Shown one piece after another: positions 11,054 to 20,800 of a DNA stretch of 45,715 nt. Origin of the DNA: Chloroflexota bacterium (GTDB lineage: Bacteria > Chloroflexota > UBA6077 > FW602-bin22 > CADDYW01); the NCBI GenBank assembly GCA_021323915.1, contig JAJPKB010000374.1:1-45715 (forward strand), written 5' to 3'. The notes beneath the pieces are model-generated. The model searched no databases. It was not told the DNA's origin and saw nothing but the letters and a program-made list of their open reading frames with translations. Position 1 is the stretch's first letter. Every line of letters starts with the position of its first letter. The position numbers and the translations under genes were made by a program.

Positions 11054-11327
11054 CTACAGGTGAATCCATGATTTCTCCACCACTTTTTGAACTCCCAGGG
11101 GTGGGGCATGCCGTCGTACCCGGTGGGTGCCGGGGATTCCATCGTACGCAAATTGATTGCCGACTGGCTCCTAGATCTTGCGTTGTCGATCAGCCCTGCC
11201 GACCGCACTCTCCCTGTAACACTGGAGCATAGGTTTGTACAGTTAGGAGAGCATTGAATCGAGAGTTCGCACAGACGTACTTAGCTGCCCACCACCCCGG
11301 TGTGATAAGTCCAGATGCTGTGGATTG
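11054..11327. other. Convergent intergenic region
   Basis: This 274-base gap lies between the stops of two convergent genes. No coding frame with believable codon use, no RNA gene and no clear T-tailed terminator hairpin are visible. Confidence 0.4.
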
Positions 11328-14015
11328 TTACTGTTGCCTACCTGCCTCAGGGCCTTGACAAGGCGGACGCGTGAAAACCCGGCCTGGACGAACATTGACC
11401 GCCTCGTGCCGCCCTGGCATCGTTTGAATTCCCTTGATCGTCTCCCACGCGAGGTCTATCGCCTGGGATAGAGTCAGGGAGCGACCGAAAGTGCGCGCAT
11501 CAGAAGCGCTTGTCGTGCCCAGGGTCGCTTGCACCAGCGCGACGGTACGTTGCTCCTCTTCCCCGTCCTCATCCGTTGGGGGGGCCACCTCGTGTGCCGC
11601 GCGGATCCCTTCCACCGCGCCCCAGAGCTGCGCTGCGCGCGCCGCGTCTCCTTTCAGAGCTGCCACCCGCGCCACGGCCGCGATGGTTTTCGTAATTTGC
11701 GCGACGTTACCCTGCTGGCAACGAAGAGCGAGACACTCGCCAAACATGGCGGCTGCCTCCTCGGTACTCCTGCGATGCACCGCCACCGTCCCGAGATTGT
11801 ACAGAGCCCACGCCACGTGCTCCGCGTCTCCCGACGCTCGGAAGCGCGCCAAGCCCTCTTCGAGGTACAGCACGGCGCGCGCGTCATCGCCCTCGCACCG
11901 AGCAAGCTCGCCAAGGCTGACGAGTGAGGTCGCGATCGCCCCGGGATTGTTCACTGACCGTCGGAGCGCCAGCCCCTCTTCCATGAGCGCCCGGGCTTTC
12001 GGATAGTCGCGCTCGCGCATGGCGAGGCCGCCGAGGCCAGTCAGCGCGTGGGCAATACCCCACGGATCGCCGATCAAGCGAAACAGCGCGAGACTCCGCT
12101 CGTAGCACGCCCGAGCCGCGTCCAGATCGTCGGGAAGCAGCACCTCACCGAGCGCAAAGTGCGCTAGCCCTAAGTCCCAAGGATCATCGATTGTTTCGAA
12201 AAGCGCGATCGCTTCACTCACATGCTCGCGGGCGGCCGTGCGATCTCCCTGGTAGAGAGTAGTCAGCCCGAGGTCCAGAAGTGCGAGCGCTAGACTCCGC
12301 TGATCGCCAAAGAGGCGCAAACGCGCCGCGCTCTGCGTCAGCAGCTCGAATGACCGGGTAAAATCGCCGAGATTCCAGGCCAGCTCCCCGGCCGCGCACA
12401 GTGCCCGCGCGTAACCCCACCCCTCGCGATTCGCGTTCTCCTTCGCCAATGCGGCCTGGCTCCAGGTCCAGCCCTCGCTCTCTCGCCCAATCGCGTCCCA
12501 GAACCACTCCAGATTGCCAACGATGCGCAGGGCGCGCTCGGTTTCATCGTGGTCGAGGGACCAGCGGAGCGCCGCGCGTACGTTGTCCACCTCGGCTGGC
12601 ACGACCCGCGCCCACGCTGTGCGCGCGCCACTCTGCAGGCCAAAGTGCACCTGGTTAGTGAAGGCCAGCATCACGTCGGCGTGGCGTCGGCGGACGGTCT
12701 CCTCCTCACCGCTCGTGACGAGCTGTTCCCCGGCGTATTCGCGGATCGTTTCGAGCATACCATAGCGCGCGCGACCATCTGCGCCCCGTTCGACCTGGAC
12801 GAGGCTGCTGTCGACAAGCGTGGCCAGCCCGTCCATGACCTCGATCGGCACGCTCTCCTCCCTCCGGCAGAGCGCTTCCGCGCTCTCCAACGTCCAGCCG
12901 CCGGCGAAGACCGCGAGCCAGCGGAGCAAGCGCTGCTCGTTGGGCGTCAGCAGGTCGTAGCTCCAGGAGATCGTGTCGCGGAGGGTCTGCTGACGTCGCG
13001 GAAGGTCGAGCGGACCATGGGTGAGAACCTGCAACCGCCGCTGCAAACGCGCCGCGAGCTCCGGGATTGTGAGGTGCCGGGCGCGGGCCGCCGCGAGCTC
13101 GATCGCCAAGGGGAGGCCGTCGGTGCGTGTGCAGATCTCCACGATGGCGGACGCATCGGTCTCGGTCAGGGTCGGTCTTGGAGAGACCGCCGACAGTCGC
13201 TCCAGGAAAAGCGCCGCGGCCGGAAACTGGTGCAGCCGCTCGAGGTTCGCAGGGTGGCTTGGATCCGGCACCGGCAGGGGCAGTACCGCGTACTCGTGCT
13301 CACCGGTGAGATGAAGCAGAGAGCGACTGGTCACCAGTACTTTCAGCGTGGGACATGCCACGAGCAGGTCATTGAGGATCGGCGCGGAGGCCACAAGATG
13401 CTCGATGTTATCGAGTACCAACAGCAGCCGCTTTCCGCGGAGGTGCGCGATCAACGGCGTCAGCGGCGTGTCGCTGCTGGTGTCCCGCAAGCCCACGGTG
13501 TGCGCGACCGTGGGTACCACCAGGTCAGGATCGCGCAGCGCCGCCAGGAGAACGACAAAGACTCCATCCGGGAAGCTCGCGCGCCGGTCCGCCGCGATCT
13601 GGAGCGCGAGCCGTGTCTTGCCAACTCCGCCCGGGCCGGTGAGATTCACCAGGCGGATGTCGTCTCGGTCGAGCAATTGCCCCACTGCTGCCAGGTCGTC
13701 TGCTCGTCCGATAAGCGATGTCAGCGGCACCGGGAGGTTGGTCATCGCCTCGGGCGGGCCAGTCGGCGCGCCGACTGGAACGGCGGCGCGCGCCGCCGCG
13801 AAAAATATCTCGCGGTCTTTGGCACTCAGACCGAGCGCATCGGCGAGGAGACGAAGAGTGCCGTAGTAAGGTCTGGTCCGTCGGCCGCGCTCCAGATCGC
13901 TGACGCCACGCACGCTGAGTCCCGCCCGCTCGGCCAGATCTTCTTGGGTGAGGCCGGCCGCGGCGCGGTATTGTTTGAGATAGTCACCGAAGGTTGCTCG
14001 CCGATGGTTCGCCAT
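11328..14015 (-). CDS. XRE-type HTH / NB-ARC ATPase / TPR transcriptional regulator
   Basis: This 895-residue signal-transducing regulator has three parts. An N-terminal XRE helix-turn-helix lies at residues 9-62 ([14 protein letters not shown] then VSDLERG). An STAND/NB-ARC ATPase follows, with Walker A GPGGVGKT at 127-134 and Walker B LLLVLD at 197-202. A long TPR region (about 500-840) contains repeated blocks such as [14 protein letters not shown] and [14 protein letters not shown]. Such proteins are thought to be oligomerising switches, but the ligand and target genes are unknown. The start is ATG 14015, with a G-rich upstream sequence. It is divergent from the cupin gene at 14190, which is a plausible target. 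Plus-strand ORFs across it are antisense shadows. Confidence 0.9.
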   Translation of the reverse strand: MANHRRATFGDYLKQYRAAAGLTQEDLAERAGLSVRGVSDLERGRRTRPYYGTLRLLADALGLSAKDREIFFAAARAAVPVGAPTGPPEAMTNLPVPLTSLIGRADDLAAVGQLLDRDDIRLVNLTGPGGVGKTRLALQIAADRRASFPDGVFVVLLAALRDPDLVVPTVAHTVGLRDTSSDTPLTPLIAHLRGKRLLLVLDNIEHLVASAPILNDLLVACPTLKVLVTSRSLLHLTGEHEYAVLPLPVPDPSHPANLERLHQFPAAALFLERLSAVSPRPTLTETDASAIVEICTRTDGLPLAIELAAARARHLTIPELAARLQRRLQVLTHGPLDLPRRQQTLRDTISWSYDLLTPNEQRLLRWLAVFAGGWTLESAEALCRREESVPIEVMDGLATLVDSSLVQVERGADGRARYGMLETIREYAGEQLVTSGEEETVRRRHADVMLAFTNQVHFGLQSGARTAWARVVPAEVDNVRAALRWSLDHDETERALRIVGNLEWFWDAIGRESEGWTWSQAALAKENANREGWGYARALCAAGELAWNLGDFTRSFELLTQSAARLRLFGDQRSLALALLDLGLTTLYQGDRTAAREHVSEAIALFETIDDPWDLGLAHFALGEVLLPDDLDAARACYERSLALFRLIGDPWGIAHALTGLGGLAMRERDYPKARALMEEGLALRRSVNNPGAIATSLVSLGELARCEGDDARAVLYLEEGLARFRASGDAEHVAWALYNLGTVAVHRRSTEEAAAMFGECLALRCQQGNVAQITKTIAAVARVAALKGDAARAAQLWGAVEGIRAAHEVAPPTDEDGEEEQRTVALVQATLGTTSASDARTFGRSLTLSQAIDLAWETIKGIQTMPGRHEAVNVRPGRVFTRPPCQGPEAGRQQ

Positions 14016-14189
14016 TTCTGCCCCAATGGCTCTTTTCGCTGCTCAGGACCATTGTACTCGATTCCAGGTGCGACTTGACCGCGAGTGCGTGGGTAGCGCG
14101 TGGGTGGTGCGTCTCGCCCGAAGATGCCCCCAGGCAAGATACTATGCCTAGCACGGTAAAGAGAAACCAACGAAGGGAGAAAAACATCC

Positions 14190-14540
14190 ATGGCAACGTC
14201 GCAAACGAAAAGCTTCAACCAGCCGGACGAGGTTCATACACCGCCAAAGACGAGGTTGGAAGTCGTGAAGTTCGGTGACATGTCCGTCGTCCGAATGACC
14301 GTTGAACCAGGCTGGAGGTGGTCCGAGCATATCCGTCCGATCGTGGGAACAACAAGCTGTCAGGGAACACACTTCAGCTACGTCGTTTCCGGACACTTTC
14401 GCACGGTGACGGACGATGGCCGAATAGACGATCTCGGGCCGGGCGACATCGCGATCACCCCACCGGGGCATGATGCCTGGGTCATCGGCGATGAACCCTG
14501 CGTTCTCCTCGATTTTCAAGAAGCGAGTCGGAACGTCTGA
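14190..14540 (+). CDS. Small cupin-domain protein
   Basis: This 116-residue single-domain cupin is a beta-barrel that usually binds a metal or small ligand. Motif 1 lies around residues 45-70 (WSEHIRP, then GTHFSYVVSGHF) and motif 2 around 85-98 (GPGDIAITPPGHDAW), with histidines suitable for metal binding. The start ATG 14190 has AAGGGAG upstream. It is divergent from the large ATPase-TPR regulator and is followed 50 bases later by a second cupin gene, suggesting a regulated pair. No specific activity can be assigned. Confidence 0.82.
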   Translation: MATSQTKSFNQPDEVHTPPKTRLEVVKFGDMSVVRMTVEPGWRWSEHIRPIVGTTSCQGTHFSYVVSGHFRTVTDDGRIDDLGPGDIAITPPGHDAWVIGDEPCVLLDFQEASRNV

Positions 14541-14590
14541 TCACTGAAAACATCCAAAATCTGCGGTAATTTGACCGGGGTGAAAGGTCC

Positions 14591-15598
14591 ATGGTGACAA
14601 GTCTTGTCAATGTTCGCTGTTCCTTAGTGCGGCCCGGGGAGGGCGAGGGGCTTCGCATCTTCGATGAGGAGATCATCGTTCAGATCACTGGCTCGGAAAC
14701 CAACGGCGCGTATGCGCTAGCAACGATATCGGTCGCGCCCGGAGGTGGGCCGCCCTTGCACGCGCATCCGGGTAACGAGAGCTTCTACGTCCTCTCCGGT
14801 GAGTTCAGCTTCACCCAGCGTGATGAACGGGGTGTCTCGACGTTCCAGGGCGGCCCGGGCACGGTCTTCCACGCCCCGTCCGGTGCGCCGCACCGGTTCG
14901 AGAACGTCAGCCCGGGCCGGGGCACCATGCTAATTGTCATCTCCGCCGAGTCGGTTGCCTTTCTGCGCGAGCTTGCCGCCTCCTTCCCACCTGGTGCTCG
15001 ACCGGACATGGAAAAAATGCTCACTATCCATGCCAAGTACGGAGTCGAGACGATCCACGGGGAAGAGGGGAGCCGTCCCGAACCGCCACGCGACGGGGCG
15101 ATGAGTGCGCGGGCCCGCGCACTCGCCTGGCGGTTCGAACAGGCAAATGAGCAGCTTATCGCCATGATTGTGCAGTGCTCGCCCGAGCGCTGGCAGGCGA
15201 TCTGCACTGACACCGGTTGGACAGTCGGCGTCCAGGCGCACCACATCGCGGAAGGCGAGGCAGCTATCGTCAGAGTCATCCAGGACGCCGCCGACGGGCG
15301 GCCACATCCGCCAATGCCCCCGGCGAAGCTCGATGCGATCAACGCACGCCACGCCGAAGAATTCGCTAACGTCACTCTGGAAGAGACTGTCGCGCTCCTA
15401 CGCCACAATGGAGCAAAGGCCGCCCAGGCTTACCGACTTCTGACTGATGAGCAGCTTGCCCAACAGGCAACGCTGTTGGAAGGCGGTCAGCCAGCGAGCA
15501 TTGCTCAACTGATCGAGCATCTCGCGATCGGGGAGATCGAGCGTCACGGTGCCTATATCCGGAGCGCGCCGGCGCTTCAACGCCGTCCACGCGGATAA
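14591..15598 (+). CDS. Cupin-DinB/maleylpyruvate-isomerase-like fusion protein
   Basis: This 335-residue two-domain protein has an N-terminal cupin (residues about 45-120; PLHAHPGNESFYVLSG, then GPGTVFHAPSGAPHRF). The C-terminal domain (about 170-325) resembles the DinB-like/mycothiol-dependent maleylpyruvate isomerase helical bundle. HHIAEGE near 217 and EHLAIGEIERH near 309-319 could supply the usual metal-binding histidines. The start is ATG 14591, a second cupin-encoding start after 14190. The two domains are normally separate proteins; the fusion suggests linked small-molecule binding and thiol- or metal-dependent chemistry. No substrate is evident. A perfect long hairpin lies 70 bases after the stop. 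Confidence 0.78.
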   Translation: MVTSLVNVRCSLVRPGEGEGLRIFDEEIIVQITGSETNGAYALATISVAPGGGPPLHAHPGNESFYVLSGEFSFTQRDERGVSTFQGGPGTVFHAPSGAPHRFENVSPGRGTMLIVISAESVAFLRELAASFPPGARPDMEKMLTIHAKYGVETIHGEEGSRPEPPRDGAMSARARALAWRFEQANEQLIAMIVQCSPERWQAICTDTGWTVGVQAHHIAEGEAAIVRVIQDAADGRPHPPMPPAKLDAINARHAEEFANVTLEETVALLRHNGAKAAQAYRLLTDEQLAQQATLLEGGQPASIAQLIEHLAIGEIERHGAYIRSAPALQRRPRG

Positions 15599-15667
15599 CC
15601 TGACCGGTTGCTCGGGCCATGTGACATGTGATACTGTGATACGTGGTTCGGTTATAAATCCCCGTGG

Positions 15668-15726
15668 CGATGGCAACGAGAGCAAATTTCCCGTGATTTC
15701 CAAGAAATTTGCTCTCGTTGCCATCG
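15668..15726. repeat. Perfect 23-bp inverted repeat (long hairpin)
   Basis: The left arm 15668-15690 is the exact reverse complement of the right arm 15704-15726, with a 13-base loop. The arms begin CGATGGCAACGAGAG and have no mismatch. No T-tract follows, so it is not a textbook intrinsic terminator, though it could stop or stabilise the transcript of the fusion gene ending at 15598. It could also be a small MITE-like or attachment-type element. Confidence 0.85.
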
Positions 15727-15794
15727 GCCTAAGTCGGACTTGATCGCGTTACTGGACTCATATGAGGTAAACCCAGGGCAGATTGCGTAAATTT

Positions 15795-16270
15795 TCAGCG
15801 GGTGGGAGCAGCGATCCCTGTAAGCTGCACGCGGGCGATCAGAGCGGAAGGATTGTCGAGCAAGGTCACCTGTGCCGGGAGAGGCAGGCCTTGCGCCAGG
15901 ATCTGCTAAGCGATCGCGGTCAACCTGCTGACAACGACTTCAATTTCAATGGCCGGCGGTAAGCGGGCGGGGTGCCCCTCAACATGAACGTGGGTGCTCG
16001 GGTTGATGCGGATGGCGTTACCATGCGTGGCCGCGAGTGCCTCTCCCTACAGGACAAGCAGAATTGACGTCCGAAGCATCTGATCCACGTGCACCGCGAA
16101 GAAATCAACCTGCCAGGGATGTGTACTTACCGCCCCCGTCGAACAGTTCGGAGAAACGCACGCTGCACTTTACCGGTCGGGGCGACCGTCAAGTCAATCA
16201 ACGTTGTCAGTGTAACGCGAAGGAGGAGTCCTGGAGCGCGGTGAGCTTGATCTGGACCGGGATGGAGGGT
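15795..16270 (-). pseudogene. rplY: Decayed ribosomal protein L25 (rplY/ctc) gene
   Basis: A minus-strand frame from 16121 to 15795 reads like the second half of ribosomal protein L25. It contains QVDFFAVHVDQMLRTSILLV, then STHVHVEGHPARLPPAIEIE, VVVSRLTAIA, and LPLPAQVTLLDNPSALIARV. Two stop codons interrupt this frame. Upstream, other minus frames hold TLIDLTVAPTGKVQRAFLR and PVQIKLTALQDSSFAL, matching the end of the L25 N-terminal domain, so at least two frameshifts are also present. L25/Ctc binds 5S rRNA. The functional gene, if any, must be elsewhere. Similarity is by eye from family knowledge; the 5' limit is approximate. Confidence 0.72.
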
Positions 16271-16380
16271 GCGCGGTGCGCTGCCACCCTCGGCGCAATC
16301 GGGTGCAGCAGAGATAGGTGGAACAGTGGAGAGGGCAAGACGCCTGACCAAAGGTGACGGTCGAAGTGTCTCCAAATGTA

Positions 16381-16409
16381 TTGACATTGCATTGGCATAA
16401 GAGTATTGT
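16381..16409 (+). promoter_or_regulatory. Strong sigma70-like promoter in AT-rich island
   Basis: TTGACA at 16381-16386, a 17-base spacer and TATTGT at 16404-16409 make a near-consensus promoter. It lies in an AT-rich stretch (about 16375-16470) that contrasts sharply with the GC-rich surroundings. It points toward the small zinc-ribbon gene at 16607, which would have a leader of about 190 bases. Confidence 0.5.
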
Positions 16410-16430
16410 TGTACAAAGTGAATAGTAATA

Positions 16431-16458
16431 CACGAATTATAAAACATGACTATTCGTG
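16431..16458. repeat. 7-bp inverted repeat downstream of promoter
   Basis: CACGAAT at 16431-16437 and ATTCGTG at 16452-16458 form a perfect inverted repeat with a 14-base AT-rich spacer. It sits just downstream of the predicted start site of the 16381 promoter, where an operator or mRNA leader hairpin could act. Function is inferred from position only. Confidence 0.35.
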
Positions 16459-16606
16459 CATTATATAGGTGTGCAGGTTCTTGGGCGATGCCGCCACTGG
16501 TATCTGCTACCGGAGCGAGAGAATTGGCGGGGGCGCTGGGCAATCAGGTGACTAGCGTCACCCACGATGTGATGGAGACCTGAAATAATATCGAGGTTTC
16601 GATTCA

Positions 16607-16786
16607 ATGACGAACACAGTCCCGCTCTTAATCCGTTGCAAGGCCTGTGGATCCAGAGTTCCCGCCCCGCACGTGACTGAATCCGGCGAGTGGCCCTTTA
16701 ATTGCCCCTCGTGCGGAAAGGGTTTCCTCCTGATTACCCAATCGCTTGGGCCTGACGACCTGAGTGGGCAGATTCAACAAGTTTAG
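16607..16786 (+). CDS. Small zinc-ribbon protein (59 aa)
   Basis: A 59-residue ORF runs from ATG 16607 to TAG 16786. It encodes two CxxC knuckles, CKAC (residues 11-14) and CPSC (about 33-36), separated by about 18 residues, the pattern of a zinc ribbon. The short C-terminal tail (GPDDLSGQIQQV) is hydrophilic. It has no strong Shine-Dalgarno (only CGAGG about 10 bases upstream), but the codons look normal and a good promoter lies about 200 bases upstream. It is a stand-alone gene between the L25 pseudogene and the cobalamin riboswitch. No function can be assigned. Confidence 0.6.
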   Translation: MTNTVPLLIRCKACGSRVPAPHVTESGEWPFNCPSCGKGFLLITQSLGPDDLSGQIQQV

Positions 16787-16937
16787 CAATCAGAGACCCG
16801 GGGCGAGTTCACTCAGCAGATTGAGCTAGCAGCAAAGATCGTGTCCCTCGATCAGTTCATGGCAGCCTCGCCCGTGGTTGGCAGAACATCCCCTTCGCTA
16901 GCCAAATTACCCGGGAAGTGTATCAATAGATTTCCTC

Positions 16938-16966
16938 TTTACAGAGCGGTGCAAGTACGCTATGCT
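16938..16966 (+). promoter_or_regulatory. Sigma70-like promoter of the cobalamin operon
   Basis: TTTACA at 16938-16943 and TATGCT at 16961-16966 are separated by exactly 17 bases. Transcription would begin near 16973, at the 5' edge of the cobalamin riboswitch, which supports the assignment. Confidence 0.6.
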
Positions 16967-16972
16967 GTCCGT

Positions 16973-17100
16973 AGTTGAATGGTACCATTGGAGTGACGAG
17001 CGAAGTTCGGTGCAAAGCCGACGCCGTCCCGCGACTGTGAAGCGGCTACTCTCTATCCGAGGGTTGCCGATAAGCCAGGTCGCCTCCCACTCCGGGCAGT
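16973..17100 (+). promoter_or_regulatory. Cobalamin riboswitch
   Basis: The leader shows the conserved cobalamin-aptamer landmarks in order: a 5' GGTACC segment (16981), CGGTGCAAAGCCGACGCCGTC with CCCGCGACTGTGAAGCGG following (about 17008-17045), and the closing AAGCCAGGTCGCCTCC (about 17072-17087). An intrinsic terminator follows at 17162 and cobO begins at 17263, so adenosyl- or other cobalamin binding is expected to lower expression of the whole operon. Ends are approximate; the fold was judged by eye. Confidence 0.88.
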
Positions 17101-17161
17101 ATCGTCGCCTTCGCGGAAAGGCGCGGGCTGAGTGGTCAAAATTGGATCTCACTCGTCCCAC

Positions 17162-17187
17162 GCCTCGTCCTAGGACGAGGCTCTTTT
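17162..17187 (+). terminator. Intrinsic terminator of riboswitch expression platform
   Basis: GCCTCGTCC (17162-17170) pairs perfectly with GGACGAGGC (17173-17181), followed by TCTTTTGTT. It lies between the cobalamin aptamer and cobO, the expected place for a riboswitch-controlled terminator. A competing antiterminator pairing was not worked out. Confidence 0.8.
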
Positions 17188-17262
17188 GTTGGGGGAAGAG
17201 GGCAGACTGACTGACCACGCGACCGCACTCCCCGAAGGGACGCGTAAGAGGAGAGCGTCCCC

Positions 17263-17889
17263 GTGCAAAACTCTGACACCGATCCCGAGTCTCCCCTAGA
17301 CGACCTGAGCGACGAAGGGCGAGCGGCGAAGCGCGCCGAGCAGGACGCGGCCCGCCGACGACCGGATCGGCACGCGAAAGGGCTCGTCATCGTCAACACC
17401 GGCCACGGCAAAGGAAAGACCACCGCGGCACTTGGTCTTTTGTTGCGCGCCTGGGGTCAGGGGCTGCGTGTCATCATGTTCCAGTTCATTAAGGCGCAGA
17501 CCGGCAATTGGGGCGAGGTCAAGGCGGCGCGGAAGATCGGACTGGAGATCATTCCCCTTGGCGATGGCTTCACCTGGATGAGCAAAGACATCGCCCACGA
17601 TCGCGCTTTGGCCCAGGAGGGATGGCAGCGCTGCCGTGCTGCCATCGAAAGCGGCCAGTACGATGTTGTCATCATCGATGAGCTGACCTACTGCTTCAAG
17701 TTTGGTTGGCTCGACCTCGGCGAAGTCCTGGAGGTGCTGCGCCGACGACCGGCGATGCAGCACGTCGTGATCACCGGGCGCGATGCGCCGGCCGAGCTGA
17801 TCGATTTTGCTGATCTGGTGACCGAGATGCAAGTGATCAAGCACCCGTACAAAGCTGGAGTCAAGGCGCAAAAGGGGGTCGAGTTTTGA
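17263..17889 (+). CDS. cobO: Cob(I)yrinic acid a,c-diamide adenosyltransferase
   Basis: CobO/BtuR transfers the adenosyl group of ATP to cob(I)yrinic acid a,c-diamide or related corrinoids to form the Co-C bond. The 208-residue protein has a P-loop GHGKGKTT at residues 47-54, QFIKAQTGNWGE, a Walker-B-like VVIIDELTY, and HVVITGRDAP, all typical. The start GTG 17263 has AGGAG upstream. It is the first gene after the riboswitch and terminator, and its TGA overlaps the TTG start of cobN (TTGA). A charged N-terminal extension of about 38 residues precedes the core, as in other CobO proteins. Confidence 0.95.
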   Translation: MQNSDTDPESPLDDLSDEGRAAKRAEQDAARRRPDRHAKGLVIVNTGHGKGKTTAALGLLLRAWGQGLRVIMFQFIKAQTGNWGEVKAARKIGLEIIPLGDGFTWMSKDIAHDRALAQEGWQRCRAAIESGQYDVVIIDELTYCFKFGWLDLGEVLEVLRRRPAMQHVVITGRDAPAELIDFADLVTEMQVIKHPYKAGVKAQKGVEF

Positions 17890-20800
17890 CTCTGGATCGA
17901 TCACAGCCCGATCGTGGCACAATCCGTCGACCGACCCGGAACCTGGTCACACGGGCCGACGGCAAGCTGGTCAACGTCGCCCGTAAGTCGGGGCAGCTCT
18001 TTGTCTGTAAGAATGGCTGTTGCTGTGGCCATGTCGAGAGCGGCCATCCCCCGGTGCCCGAGGCGATCTACCACAACGAGTGGGAGCGACGGCGTTTGCG
18101 AAACAAGGTCCACCTGACGATCGGGGGCTGCCTGGGGCCGTGCCCTCTCGCCAACGTTGTCTTGCTGCTCTTCGACGGGCGAGCGATCTGGTTCCATTCG
18201 TTCAATACCGAGCGCCAAGTCCTCGCGCTTTACGACTACGTCGAGCAGATGCTGGCGGCGCAAATGTATCTGCCACCCCCGCCGGTCCTGGCCGACTACC
18301 ATTTCACTGCCTTTAACTGGGACGCTCCGGCGCTTGAACCCCAACCGAAAAGTGCACCACCGACGTCTTCCTTGGCGACTGAGCCAGACGGCTTCCTTTT
18401 TCTGACCCAGGCCGATACCGATCTGCTGGCTCTGTCTAAAGTCGCCTCTCATTTAGATCCGGACTTTCCGCCGGTCCGCGGCTACAATCTTTCCCATCTC
18501 AAGACGGCCGAGGACGTCGCGGCCTTCCTCGCTGCAGTGCTGCCCACCGCCGAAGTCATCATCCTGCGCCTGCTCGGAGGCGCCAACAGCTTTCGTGAAG
18601 GGTTCGAGCGGGTCGTGCAGCATGCCGAGAGAACGGGGGCCTGGTTGCTCTGCCTACCTGGGACCGATGCGCTTGATCCGGAACTGACCGCCTCCTCCAA
18701 CGTCGGCGTACCGGTCACCCACGAAGCGCTCGCCTACCTGCAACTGGGCGGCCTCAAGAATTACGAGCACCTGCTGCGGTTCCTGAGCGATCACCTCCTG
18801 GCGACTGGCTTCGGCTACGATCCGCCCGAGCCGCAGCCGCGGCACGGGATCTACCACCCCGACGTTCCCGAGGGGACGCTCGAGGCCTGGCGGCGACGCG
18901 CGGATCCGACTCGGCCGACGATTGGCATTCTCTTCTACCGTGCCCACCTGCTCTCGGGCAACCTCGACTTCGTCGACGCCCTGGTACGCGCCGGCGAAGC
19001 CCGCGGGGCAAACATGCTCCCGGTCTACGCCTATTCGTTGAAGGACTTTCCCGATGGGGAAGAACCCTCATCGGGGGTGCTGCCGTCGGCGCTCCGTTAC
19101 TTCGTCTCCAATGGCCGTCCACTGGTTGACGTCGTCATTACGACCATGAGCTTTGCTCTTGGTGCCACCGACGCGCGAGGAGATTGGGCCACCGATGTCT
19201 TACGCCGGCTGGACGTGCCAATTGTCCAGGCAATCACCGCGTCGCTGAGCCACGACCAGTGGGCCAGGTCGCTGCGCGGCCTCTCGCCACTCGACGTCGC
19301 GATGAACGTCGCCATCCCGGAGTTAGACGGCCGGATCATTGGGGTTCCGATCAGCTTCAAGGAGGAGAAGCCTGCGGCAGATGGGGATTCCTCACCCCTA
19401 CCTCTCTCCCGTGGGTGGGAGAGGGGAGTCGGCAACACGGGAGAATCTTCGCCTTACCCCGAGTCCTCTCTCCCGCTCGACGCGAGAGAGGGGCAGGGGG
19501 TGAGAGATCCCGGCCTTGGAAAAAGAATCACCAACGGTTCGCCGATCGTCCAGTACATGGCACAGCCCGACCGGGTGGAGCGGATCGTCGGTCAGGCGCT
19601 GCGCCTGGCGGCGCTCCAGCGCAAGCCGAATCACGCGAAGCGCGTCGCTTTTATCCTAACTAACTACACCGGCCGGGTCTCCCGGATCGCCAACGCGGTC
19701 GGGCTCGACTCGCCAGCGTCGCTGCTCCGACTTCTCCAGGCGATGCGGGAGGCTGGCTACGCGATTTCCGACTTGCCGCCGGATGGCGACACCCTCTTCA
19801 ATCTGCTCGTCGAGCGAGGCTCCTACGATCGTGAGGTCCTGACCGACGCCCAGCTCGCCGGGGCGGTGGCCCGGGTACCAGCCCGACGTTATCAGCAGTG
19901 GTTCGCCACGCTGCCGGCCAAGAATCAGTCGGAGATGGCCGGTCGATGGGATGCGCCGCCGGGGCGTCATTACGTCGACGACCGAGGCATCCTCGCGCTG
20001 GCTGGGATCGCTTTTGGCAACGCGTTCGTCGCGATTCAGCCGCCCCGGGGCTATGGTCTCGATCCCGCAGCGATCTATCACATGCCGGATCTGCCGCCGC
20101 CGCATCCGTACCACGCGCTCTATCGCTGGCTCAATGAGCCAGTGGAAGCGGGGGGCTGGGGGGCCGACGCGATCGTCCACTTGGGCAAGCATGGAACGCT
20201 CGAATGGCTCCCCGGGAAGGGCGTTGGCGTTTCCGCCGAGTGCTATCCAGACTTGTTCCTGGGCGATCTGCCGCTCGTCTATCCGTTCATCATCAATAAT
20301 CCTGGTGAGGGGGCCCAGGCAAAGCGGCGCACCCACGCGGTCATCGTGGACCACCTTACCCCGCCCATGACGACCGCCGAGGGTTACGGCGAGATCGAAG
20401 AGCTGGCTCGCTTGGTCGACGAATACTACCAGCTCGAGCAGCTCGATCCAAGTAAGCTCCCCCTTCTCCAGCAGCAGATTTGGGCACTGATCCAGAAGGC
20501 ACGACTCGATGCCGACCTCGACCAGATTGTCAACTGGGATAGCACGCAGCACCGGCACGAGTGGGAGCCGCAGTTTCACGAGGATGGCGTTCCCTATACT
20601 ATCTCCGACCTGAGCGGGCGGGACTTCGCTCACCTGGTCGAGAACATCAATGGTTACCTCTGTGAGCTCACCAGTGCCCAGATTCGGGATGGTCTGCACA
20701 TTCTCGGACAGCCCCCGACCGGTGCCCAGCTCGTCGATACGCTGCTTAGCCTTGTTCGCCTGGCAAATCTCGAGGTTCCCAGCTTGCGCTCCGGCGTGGC

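Noticed and set aside
12549-14078. 509-residue plus-strand ORF opposite the ATPase-TPR regulator
   Set aside because: It has no recognisable domain and is explained by the codon bias of the minus-strand gene.
15668-15726. Intrinsic terminator
   Set aside because: The stem is perfect but no T-tract follows on either strand, so it is listed as an inverted repeat instead.
15920-16543. Overlapping minus-strand ORFs of 62-138 residues
   Set aside because: Their recognisable parts are pieces of the frameshifted L25 pseudogene; none is a gene by itself.
19389-19511. CRISPR-like array in cobN
   Set aside because: The units are imperfect palindromes of one repeat family without regular spacers.
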